Below are positions 1 through 7,359 of a stretch of 64,000 nt of DNA, piece after piece (the stretch's first letter is position 1; every line of letters starts with the position of its first letter). The stretch covers positions 1,922,001 to 1,986,000 of the forward strand of contig OZ241351.1 of assembly GCA_965200355.1 (NCBI GenBank), given 5' to 3'. The stretch comes from Bin18 sp965200355 (GTDB taxonomy: Bacteria; Desulfobacterota; Binatia; Bin18). The notes under the pieces are model-generated. The model worked only from the letters and a program-made list of their open reading frames with translations. It was not told the DNA's origin and did not search any database. The position numbers and the translations under genes are program-made.

Positions 1-27
1 TGGTGTTGCGTGTCCGTTAGTGCTCAT
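1..27 (-). CDS. Start of a leftward gene, cut by the window edge
   Basis: Reading the minus strand, an AAGGAGGG ribosome site (about 33-40) lies seven bases before an ATG at 25-27, followed by nine open codons (MSTNGHATP) to the window edge. The spacing is ideal, so a real gene very probably starts here, but nine residues give no function. It is divergent from the crotonase gene at 201, and the 170 bases between them would hold both promoters. Confidence 0.6.
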
Positions 28-200
28 TTTTCCCTCCTTAGTTGAGTACGCAGACAATAAAAAGTTTTTTGCTGCTTTTCAATGCAACGGGGACGAGTTT
101 TAGCAGCCACTGATACAACAGATTGGAAAGGTGCCCGTGCGCCCAAACCTTGTCCTCCCAGAGCGAGCGTGGTTTAACCGAAGGCAGAAGGGAGGCCGCT

Positions 201-965
201 ATGGCAATATTCGATGCGTATCGCCATCAGTATAAGCACGTTCAGATGGAGCGGCGTAACGGCATTCTGCAACTCACGCTCCACACAGACGGAAAAACCC
301 TGCGCTGGGGAGAAGGGCCGCACTCGGAGTTGGGAAAATGTTTCTACGATGTTGGCAGCGACCCGGAGAACAAGGCGGTCATTCTGACCGGCATGGAGGA
401 TAAATTCATTGCCCGCTACGCCCGGGAGGGCCAATGGGAGATTACGCCCCAGTTGTGGGACCATATTTATTGGGACGCCAAAAAGCTCCTGATGAATCAC
501 CTGGACATTGAAGTGCCGCTGATTGCCGCGGTCAATGGTCCGGCCACCATTCACGCCGAGCTGGCGGTCCTGTGCGATATTGTGCTGGCCTCAGACGACG
601 CGGTTTTCCAAGACGCGCCGCATTTCCCCAACGGGATTGTGCCGGGTGACGGGGTGCATCTTGTCTGGCCGCTCCTTTTGGGCGCGAATCGAGGCCGCTA
701 CTTCCTGCTCACCGGTCAGAAACTCTCGGCCCAAGAGGCGTTGACGCTCGGGGTGGTCAATGAGGTCATGCCGCGTGAAAAACTGCTGGAGCGGGCCTGG
801 GAGCTGGCGGAGCTGGTCTGCAAACAGCCGCGGCTGACCGTGCGCTACGCGCGTGTCGCTCTGACCCAACAACTCAAGAAACTGATGCTCGACAACCTGG
901 GCTACGGTTTGGCGCTTGAAGGCTTGGGCGCTCAGGAATACTGGCCGGGTGGGAAAAAGAAGTGA
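201..965 (+). CDS. Crotonase-fold hydrolase resembling 6-oxocamphor hydrolase
   Basis: Crotonase-superfamily protein of 254 residues. The ATG at 201 is chosen because GGGAGG precedes it at 190-195; an upstream in-frame ATG at 123 has no such site. The body reads like 6-oxocamphor hydrolase, which cleaves cyclic beta-diketones by a retro-Claisen reaction, rather than like a hydratase. The four residues known from that enzyme (His122, His145, Asp154, Glu244) correspond here to H118, H141, D150 and E240 with a constant offset of four. The HFPNGIVPGDG block around H141-D150 and the LLTGQKLSAQEA segment are also typical. Family assignment is seen in sequence; the substrate is inferred and could be another cyclic diketone or an acyl-CoA. 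Confidence 0.8.
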   Translation: MAIFDAYRHQYKHVQMERRNGILQLTLHTDGKTLRWGEGPHSELGKCFYDVGSDPENKAVILTGMEDKFIARYAREGQWEITPQLWDHIYWDAKKLLMNHLDIEVPLIAAVNGPATIHAELAVLCDIVLASDDAVFQDAPHFPNGIVPGDGVHLVWPLLLGANRGRYFLLTGQKLSAQEALTLGVVNEVMPREKLLERAWELAELVCKQPRLTVRYARVALTQQLKKLMLDNLGYGLALEGLGAQEYWPGGKKK

Positions 966-1056
966 CGGAGCGGAGGCAACCGAGAGGCGTATTCTTCAGG
1001 GAGGGACGCGGACCCAGGGGTGGGGTGCGAATGGCCCGCGTAGTTTGGATTCGTTC

Positions 1057-2121
1057 ATGTACCGCTATCAGGAAACGGCACGCTATTTTGCCCAAGTGGC
1101 GGATGATATCAAGGACATTGCCGAGCAAGAACTCCGCACGCTCGGCGCTCAAGAGACGAGCCCGACGTACCGAGGGATTTATTTTACCGCCTCGCCACAA
1201 GTGCTCTATACGATTAATTTTTCCGCCCGCCTGATTACCCCGCGTGCTCGCTCCGCTCACCTCGTTCAGATGCCACTCCGACCGCTATCTGTACAAAAAG
1301 GCGCGAGAGGTTGAATGGCGGGATTTTCTTGAGCCGTCGCAAACCTTTGCTGTTTTCGCCACCGTGGCCAACAGCCGGCTGCGACACTCACACTTTGCCG
1401 CCTTACGGCTCAAAGACGCCGTGGTGGACTCTTTTCGGGCTGCCACTGGCGCGCGGCCGTCCATCGATACCAGAGCGCCCGATGTCTGGATCAATCTGCA
1501 TATCCATAATAACGCAGCCACGATTAGCCTCGATACTTCCGGGGGCTCTCTCCACCGGCGGGGCTACCGGAAGAAGTGTGTTCAGGCTCCCATAGTCGAA
1601 ACTTTGGCCGCGGCCATTATGCACCATGCTGAATGGGACGGCTGCCGGCCGGGCTCTTTCGTCAGCGCTTTGGTTTCCAGTCCCTGCCCGACTTCGACGC
1701 CAGACTGTGGCGGCAAGTGCAAGCAGACGGGCAGGCTGCGCTCCGTCCGCCTCAGGGCCGCATATCTGGTAGTGATATTGACCCTGAAGCGGTCCGGGCC
1801 GCACGGGCCAATATCGCTGCTTTTTCCGCTGGTCAGGCCATCACGGTTGAGCAGCGGGATGTCTTTCAGATTGACCGGCTCGACGACGCGCTCATTGTGT
1901 GTAATCCGCCGTATGGCATCCGCCTGGGCAAACAGGTCAATCTGGACGCTTTCTATACCCGTCTGGGTGATCTTCTCAAACAACGCTGTCAAGGTTCGAC
2001 GGCGTTCATTTATTGTGGAGAGCGTCGCTATCTGAAGCGGATTGGCCTCAGACCGGCGTGGAAAAAACCGCTCGTCAACGGCGGCCTGGACGGACGCCTA
2101 GCAAAATATGAATTGTATTAA
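1057..2121 (+). pseudogene. Broken RlmL/RlmK-like rRNA guanine-N2 methyltransferase (THUMP domain)
   Basis: Three reading frames together spell a THUMP-domain class I methyltransferase. MYRYQETARYFAQ begins at 1057. A one-base gain in a CCCC run (1238-1241) shifts to a frame starting LAPLTSFRCHSDRYLY and running to EWDGCRP near 1650. The next frame resumes at RQRFGFQSLPDF and continues through the catalytic NPPYG motif near 1903-1917 to the TAA at 2121. Between the second and third frames the family normally has about 25 residues carrying the SAM-binding DPxCGSGT motif, and they are absent. The frameshift could be a sequencing error, but the missing SAM motif argues for real decay. Intact relatives modify 23S rRNA; this copy should be inactive. 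Confidence 0.75.
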
Positions 2122-2213
2122 CGTCCTTCCGGTCCGCTCTCTGAGCGGGTGCGTGGACGATTTCGAGTCCGACATGGTAGAGTAAGTTCTATGCAATAAA
2201 GGAGGGTGTAACG

Positions 2214-3659
2214 ATGCTGTCCCTGAGTGAATATGCCAAGTATGACGGCCTTGGGCTGGCTGAACTGGTGGCGCGCAAAGAAGTGAGCGCCGAAGAACTG
2301 GTGGCGACCGCGGTCCAGGCTATTGAAAAGGTCAACCCGAAACTGAACGCCGTACTCCAGGTGTTGTCAGACCAGGCCCAGTCCGAAATTCGGGCCGGGC
2401 TGCCGCACGGCCCCTTCAGCGGCGTGCCGTTTCTGATTAAAGAACTCGTCCTGCACGCCCAGGGAGTTCGTCTCGACATGGGTTCACGACTGGCCCAGGG
2501 CTATGTCGCTTCCGAGGATTCCGAGCTTATGGCGCGCTTTCGGCGGGCCGGGTTTGTGCTGACCGGAACCACCCAGACGCCGGAGCTGGGCTATAACCCG
2601 ACAACGGAGACGGTGCTATTCGGGCCAGTGCACAACCCGTGGAAGGCCGGCCATAGCGCCGGTGGTTCGAGCGGTGGGTCTGGTGCGGCAGTCGCCGCCG
2701 GCATCGTGCCGGTTGCCCATGCCAATGATGGTGGCGGCTCTATTCGCATTCCGGCCTCGTGTAATGGCCTGGTTGGCCTCAAGCCGTCGCGCGACCTGGT
2801 GCCGACCGGGCCCGACTATTCTGACCCGCTGTGCGGCCTGGCCTGTGAGTTTGTTGTCTCTCGGAGCGTCCGCGACTCCGCCACCTTGCTTGACCTTGTG
2901 GCCGGGGCCGATGTTGGTGCGCCGGGGATGCCGGCCCCACCGGCCCGCCCCTATCGTGAGGAAATGAATGCCGCGCCGGGCACGCTCCGCATTGCCTGGA
3001 CCACAACCCCGGCTTCGGGCGAAAAAGTTGACCCGGAATGCGAGGCCGCGGTTCATAACACCGTGCGTGTCCTGGAGGAAATCGGCCATACGGTGTACGA
3101 AGGCCGACCGGAGTATGACTGGGAGGAGTTCCTGGAAAGGATTCACGTGATTTGGACGGCCTATAATGCCATGGCGGTTGAAGACCTGGCCGAGGAAATG
3201 GGTCGTGCGCCGGGCCCGGATACGCTGGAAGCGGTGACGCTGGCCTGCTGGGAAGACGGCAAGAAGTATTCCGCGGTTGATCTGCTGAACTCCATGGACC
3301 ACGGGGGGCGTCTGTCCCGCCTGGTCGGTCGCTTCTTTGAGAACATCGATATCTTTGTGACCCCCACGATTGCGAAGCCGCCCGCGCCGCACGGAGAAGT
3401 GAACCAGAATCGGGCTGGTATGACGGCTATGGAGTGGACGCGCCAGGTTTTTTCTTATGTTCCTTTTACGCCGCTCTTTAATACGACCGGCCAGCCGGCG
3501 ATTTCCCTGCCCTTGCACTGGAGCGCCGACGGCCGGCCGGTCGGCGTCCAGTTTGTTGGGCGTTTTGGGGACGAAGCCGGGTTGCTGCGCTTGGCCGCTC
3601 AGTTGGAAGAGGCCAAGCCGTGGGCAGATAGGCGTCCAGCCGTCCATGTGGCCGCCTAG
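2214..3659 (+). CDS. Amidase (amidase signature family)
   Basis: Full-length amidase-signature enzyme of 481 residues. The catalytic set is visible: Lys76 in FLIKELV, the Gly/Ser-rich GGSSGGSG stretch at about 150-157 containing the cis-Ser, and nucleophile Ser176 in GGGSIRIP. GGAGGG at 2201-2206 sits eight bases before the ATG. Members hydrolyse carboxylic amides in the cytoplasm; the family is too broad to name a substrate. The GST gene follows after 60 bases in the same direction. A separate truncated amidase N-terminus occurs at 54786, so the genome carries several members. Confidence 0.9.
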   Translation: MLSLSEYAKYDGLGLAELVARKEVSAEELVATAVQAIEKVNPKLNAVLQVLSDQAQSEIRAGLPHGPFSGVPFLIKELVLHAQGVRLDMGSRLAQGYVASEDSELMARFRRAGFVLTGTTQTPELGYNPTTETVLFGPVHNPWKAGHSAGGSSGGSGAAVAAGIVPVAHANDGGGSIRIPASCNGLVGLKPSRDLVPTGPDYSDPLCGLACEFVVSRSVRDSATLLDLVAGADVGAPGMPAPPARPYREEMNAAPGTLRIAWTTTPASGEKVDPECEAAVHNTVRVLEEIGHTVYEGRPEYDWEEFLERIHVIWTAYNAMAVEDLAEEMGRAPGPDTLEAVTLACWEDGKKYSAVDLLNSMDHGGRLSRLVGRFFENIDIFVTPTIAKPPAPHGEVNQNRAGMTAMEWTRQVFSYVPFTPLFNTTGQPAISLPLHWSADGRPVGVQFVGRFGDEAGLLRLAAQLEEAKPWADRRPAVHVAA

Positions 3660-3719
3660 TCTCTCCCCGGGCGTTGGACTTGGCCGCCACATAACCGCGC
3701 GCTGATGAGGAGGACGCGC

Positions 3720-4385
3720 ATGACCGATACGCATCAATCTCCCCGCCTGACCCTATGGGGCGCAGGAACCAGCCGTACCATCCGGCCGCACTGGGTCTTG
3801 CACGAACTCGGCCTGGAGTATGACAAACATCTGATTGGCTCGCGGACGGGCGAGACCCAGACCGACGAGTTCCGCGCCCTCAACCCGCGTGGCAAAATTC
3901 CCGTGCTCCAGGCTGGTGCTCTGGTCCTGGCCGAGAGTGCCGCGATTCTCAATTATCTGGTTGAAAACTATGGGTCGGAATCCGGGCTGGTCCCCCGTTC
4001 GGGCACTCCGCAGCGCGGCCTGTACGATCAGTGGTGTTTTTTCATTATGACCGAGCTTGATGCGCATACCTTATACATCCTGCGCCGGCACGCTGACTTG
4101 GCCCATCTGTATGGCGCGGCTCCAAATGCAGTCCAGGCCGCAAAAGAAGGCTTTGCACGTCAGATTGCGGTGGTGACGCAGCAGCTGCGTTCCGGTGGGC
4201 CCTATCTCTTGGGCGAGCCCTTTACCTGTGCCGATATCCTGCTGACCACCTGTTTGACCTGGGCGCGCTCCTGCAAAATCCCTTTGGCCGACGTGCTGAT
4301 TGACTACGCCCGGCGTCTGACGGCCCGGCCGGCCTATCGTCAGGCCGCGACGCTGAACGGTGGACCTGTGGGTGGATTCATATGA
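3720..4385 (+). CDS. Glutathione S-transferase family protein
   Basis: 221-residue cytosolic GST. The start at 3720 is preferred over the ATG at 3705 because GAGGAGG lies at 3708-3714. The N-terminal thioredoxin-like half contains LWGAGTSRTIRPHWVLHELG and the glutathione-contacting ILNYLVENYG region with its preceding Glu-Ser (AESAA). The all-helical C-terminal half includes LLGEPFTCADILLTTCL, the usual N-capping Asp region. It probably conjugates or isomerises electrophiles with glutathione. It lies in a run of rightward genes from amidase to sixA. Confidence 0.88.
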   Translation: MTDTHQSPRLTLWGAGTSRTIRPHWVLHELGLEYDKHLIGSRTGETQTDEFRALNPRGKIPVLQAGALVLAESAAILNYLVENYGSESGLVPRSGTPQRGLYDQWCFFIMTELDAHTLYILRRHADLAHLYGAAPNAVQAAKEGFARQIAVVTQQLRSGGPYLLGEPFTCADILLTTCLTWARSCKIPLADVLIDYARRLTARPAYRQAATLNGGPVGGFI

Positions 4386-4430
4386 AAATCCTGCTCGGAC
4401 CCTCTCACACGTGGTTATGGTAGCGGACGC

Positions 4431-4979
4431 ATGACACACCAGACGCAGACGAAACGCCTCTTGCTTTTTCGACATGCCAAGTCCGATTGGGACACCGCGG
4501 CTGAGAATGACCACGCGCGCCGGCTGACAAAGCGGGGAATCGCCACGGCTCAGGCCATGGGGCGGATTCTCGCCGCTTCCGGCCAAACGCCGGACCGGGT
4601 CGTGGCCTCGTCCGCGGTCCGGGCAAAAAAGACGCTGAAGGTGGCCCGGGCGGCCGGCAAATGGAAGTGTCCGACCGATATCACTGAGGCCCTGTATGAT
4701 GCTGATGCCGCCGCGGTGCTGGAAGAAATCCGCGCCCTGCCCAAGAGGGCGACGACGGTCTTATTCGTTGGTCATGAGCCGACGTGGTCGGAGCTGGCGA
4801 GCTTTCTGATCGGCGGGGGGAACCTCCGTTTTCCCACCGCGGCGCTGGCCCGTGTCGATCTGGCAGTCCCCGGCTGGCCGGCGGTGACCTTTGGCCGGGG
4901 AGAACTCGTGTGGCTCCTGCAGCCCAAGTTTTTCACCAAAGGGAGATTTCCTCTGGAGAAGCTGACCTCGCCACGCTAA
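4431..4979 (+). CDS. sixA: SixA-type phosphohistidine phosphatase
   Basis: Histidine-phosphatase superfamily protein of 182 residues. The phosphate-accepting RHAKSDW motif is at residues 14-20 (His15), the second catalytic His is in VGHEP (His115), and Arg63/Arg64-type phosphate contacts lie in SSAVRAKKT. Length and motifs match SixA, which removes phosphate from phosphohistidine on signalling proteins. It directly precedes the PPK2 gene, and SixA homologues often neighbour polyphosphate genes, so a phosphate-metabolism link is plausible but inferred. Confidence 0.85.
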   Translation: MTHQTQTKRLLLFRHAKSDWDTAAENDHARRLTKRGIATAQAMGRILAASGQTPDRVVASSAVRAKKTLKVARAAGKWKCPTDITEALYDADAAAVLEEIRALPKRATTVLFVGHEPTWSELASFLIGGGNLRFPTAALARVDLAVPGWPAVTFGRGELVWLLQPKFFTKGRFPLEKLTSPR

Positions 4980-5037
4980 CCCGGGTGGCTATTGTCAGGC
5001 TCATAGAGGCAGAACGCAAACGGGATAGCTGAATTTT

Positions 5038-5994
5038 ATGGCAAATCATCGTAAGTCCCCGCAGTCTTTTACGCCGCCGGCCAGCCCGTTCATGGTGCCG
5101 TGCGACGGCACCTTCCTGGTGAAGGACGCGCCGACCGACCCTGGGAAGAACGCGCCGAGTACTGCCGAGTGTCGGAAGCAGCTTGAGCAGTTGACCGCTC
5201 GCCTCGACGAGCGGCAGCGCGTGCTGTACGCCCAGAGTCAGTATGCCGTCCTGTGCATCTTTTTTCAGGCTATGGATGCCGCCGGCAAAGACTCAACGAT
5301 TCGGGCCGTCCTGCGAGGGCTGAATCCGGCTGGGTTTCAGGTCTTCTCGTTTCAGGCACCGTCGGTAGAAGAATACGCCCACGACTTCTTGTGGCGGGCG
5401 ACGCTCCGCCTGCCGGAGCGGGGACGGGTCGGCATCTTTAACCGCAGCTACTATGAAACCGCAGCTACTATGAAACCGCAGCTACTATGAAACCGCAGCT
5501 ACTATGAAGAAGTGCTGATTGCGCGGGTCCACCCCGAATTTCTGACCCGTCAGCACCTGCCCTGGCCGGAAGATCACGACCGCCTCTGGGAGCATCGCTT
5601 TGAGTCCATCCAGGACTATGAAAAGCATTTGATTCGGAACGGCACGATAGCGCTCAAGTTCTGGCTGAACGTCTCCAAGGCAGAACAACGGCGGCGCTTC
5701 CTGGGTCGTCTCAAGAAACAGGAAAAACACTGGAAGTTCTCGGAGGCCGATACGGCCGAGCGGGCCTATTGGGATACATATATGCGGGCCTACGAGCACT
5801 GTCTGAATAAGACCTCCACGCCGTGGGCGCCGTGGTATGCGATTCCTGCGGACAATAAACCCTATATGCGTCTGGTGGTGGCGCAGGTCCTGACACAGGC
5901 CCTTGAGCGGCTGGACCTGCACTATCCCACCTTGACCCCGAAACAGCAGGCCGGTCTTGCCGCCAGTCGCAAGCGGCTCAAAAAGGAAGGGTAG
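5038..5994 (+). pseudogene. PPK2-family polyphosphate kinase interrupted by a repeat-generated stop
   Basis: The reading frame opening at 5038 encodes a PPK2 polyphosphate:nucleotide phosphotransferase. Walker A is in FQAMDAAGKDS, then PAGFQVFSFQAPS, then GRVGIFNRSYYE, and later RNGTIALKFWLNVSK and STPWAPWYAIPAD. After NRSYYE a 17-bp unit is present four times (5440-5507). The three extra copies add 51 bases, which restores the frame but introduces TGA at 5488-5490. Everything downstream, from EEVLIARVHPEF to 5994, remains in the original frame and looks conserved. One repeat copy would give an intact enzyme. A GTG at 5512 could reinitiate, but without the Walker A half. This is a pseudogene, a phase-variable gene, or an assembly artefact. 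Confidence 0.85.
5440..5507 (+). repeat. Four perfect copies of a 17-bp tandem repeat inside the PPK2 gene
   Basis: The unit AACCGCAGCTACTATGA occurs at 5440-5456, 5457-5473, 5474-5490 and 5491-5507 with no mismatch. It overlaps codons for the conserved NRSYYE motif. Because 17 is not a multiple of three, copy numbers of one and four share the same downstream frame, but the four-copy version passes through a TGA. Confidence 0.97.
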
Positions 5995-6037
5995 CGCGGC
6001 TTGGGCGGACGAGCCGCCTCCGCCCTCTCGTGCCGGC

Positions 6038-7066
6038 TCAGGTCGCGCTCATCGCCCGCCGGATCATTGCCTGGACCTGTGGGTTCGTATTGATTGGAAC
6101 AAGACGGACAGCGGGATGGGCGCGGGTAAAGACCCGAAACACTTCGTCGGCAAACCCTTGTCCGACTTGTTCAACGCCTTTGAAGTCAAGGATAACGGTC
6201 CGAAAGCGGTCGAATCTCGTCAGGAGTCGTTTGGCCTGCGAGCGAGAGATTAACGCTTCGTCTCCGTACCGCACAAGATCAACGGGAACTATGGTTTTGG
6301 AGAAACCGTAATCCACATCGGTAAATTGGTCAAACATTTCTCTGACTGTTCTCTTGGTGGTGTTCTGTAATTGGAGGAAGACGCGAGTCCCGGAGCCCGA
6401 ATCCTGATTGCCCACAATCCAATCTTCGTCTTTGGATCTGTTGTGTGAGAAATAGACGCCCCCGGAAAGCACGGCGAAACTGTCAAACATCCGCGAGGTA
6501 AAGAAGATGCCCTCTCCGCTATGGTTATCGGGATCAGTTGTCATTTTCCCTTTGGCCAATTCGAGGATGGCATGACGTTCGTCAGCGAGCTTGAATGCTC
6601 TTTGGATCTTCCGAAAAATTCCTTCGCCATTATCGTTAAGGATAATCAGGACGGACAGGGCCGTGCGCTCAATTTTTATCCTCACCCGTGTTCCCGAAGA
6701 GTGGTCAATCGCATTATTCAGCATCTCCGTAAAGCCATAATGCCAGATATCAAGAGCAGTCTTGGGGAGATTCGAGAGCAGCGGCGCGACCTCGACGCGC
6801 CATACCGTATCCTCTGCCGTCTCGTTGGTGAGTGGAATCTCAAGGTGCTCTTCCCCCAGAACAGCGAGAGAATAGGTGCGGTTGCGCGTCGTGCCCCGCG
6901 CTGTCACAAGACCGTCTTTGACTAGGCGACTGAGATGTCGATGAACGGCTTGACGGGAGATGTCGAAGCGGGCCACCGTGTCCTGGATAATGTTTTGCGA
7001 ACTGGCGTCAACCCGTTCCAGGAGATAGCCGCGAATGCGTCGTCCCCGTTCTCGTATACCGGCCAT
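6038..7066 (-). CDS. HTH / GHKL ATPase / STAS-like (DUF4325) regulator
   Basis: 342-residue three-part protein. Residues 1-65 form a winged-helix DNA-binding domain (recognition region DISRQAVHRHLSRLVKDG at 35-52). Residues about 85-240 are a histidine-kinase-like ATPase with an N-box (EMLNNAIDHSS, 114-124) and a NDNGEGI G1 motif at 144-150. The tail (about 260-342) matches the STAS-like DUF4325 fold, ending in FADEVFRVFTRAHPAVRLVP. There is no phosphoacceptor His domain, so it is not a classical sensor kinase but probably an ATP-controlled one-component switch, perhaps acting like an anti-sigma kinase fused to its antagonist. Its upstream region holds a sigma70-like promoter and a perfect dyad. 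Targets are unknown. Confidence 0.8.
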   Translation of the reverse strand: MAGIRERGRRIRGYLLERVDASSQNIIQDTVARFDISRQAVHRHLSRLVKDGLVTARGTTRNRTYSLAVLGEEHLEIPLTNETAEDTVWRVEVAPLLSNLPKTALDIWHYGFTEMLNNAIDHSSGTRVRIKIERTALSVLIILNDNGEGIFRKIQRAFKLADERHAILELAKGKMTTDPDNHSGEGIFFTSRMFDSFAVLSGGVYFSHNRSKDEDWIVGNQDSGSGTRVFLQLQNTTKRTVREMFDQFTDVDYGFSKTIVPVDLVRYGDEALISRSQAKRLLTRFDRFRTVILDFKGVEQVGQGFADEVFRVFTRAHPAVRLVPINTNPQVQAMIRRAMSAT

Positions 7067-7093
7067 AGTTTGAGTACTCTTGAAACATTTCTT

Positions 7094-7122
7094 ATGTAAA
7101 TCCTATTGGTTATTATTGTCAA
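7094..7122 (-). promoter_or_regulatory. Sigma70-like promoter for the HTH-ATPase-STAS gene
   Basis: On the minus strand TTGACA (7117-7122) is followed by exactly 17 bases and TTACAT (7094-7099), 27 bases before the ATG at 7066. The -35 is consensus and the -10 is weak. No ribosome site is obvious next to the ATG, so the transcript may have a very short leader. Confidence 0.5.
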
Positions 7123-7238
7123 CATTATAAGGCGATCCTTTCTGTCTCAGAATGGAGTCTGCCCTCACCACGTTTGTAAGCCATTGATTTTACAAACGTA
7201 TGGTTTGATACGGATATCTCTATTGTCAACCTTGTAAG
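7114..7238. repeat. Direct repeats TATTGTCAAC-N2-T(T/G)TAAG flanking the dyad
   Basis: TATTGTCAAC occurs at 7114-7123 and again at 7221-7230, 107 bases apart. Each copy is followed by a TAAG (7128-7131 and 7235-7238), with the dyad between them. On the minus strand each copy supplies a TTGACA -35 hexamer. Either two tandem promoters or a repeated regulator site would explain this. Confidence 0.45.
7170..7199. promoter_or_regulatory. Perfect 10-10-10 dyad, candidate operator
   Basis: ACGTTTGTAA (7170-7179) and TTACAAACGT (7190-7199) are exact reverse complements separated by ten bases. It lies about 100 bases upstream of the HTH-ATPase-STAS start and about 50 upstream of its -35. Arms one helical turn wide with a one-turn spacer suit a dimeric winged-helix protein, so autoregulation is a reasonable guess. 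A related TTGTAAG string recurs at 7232-7238. Confidence 0.5.
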
Positions 7239-7359
7239 ACGCTGGCATGAGGGGTGGGTCGTTTGACGACGTTCCTCGGTCCGGGCGGCTCCAGGGAGAA
7301 CTGCGGCGGACAGGACACCCGCCGCTTGAGAGAACAGTGGGGACGATGGGCGTGCCTGG

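Noticed and set aside
2616..3737. Long open frame (373 codons) antisense to the amidase gene
   Set aside because: It mirrors a well-conserved amidase gene in high-GC DNA, has no ribosome site, and its product is Arg/His-rich without any motif.
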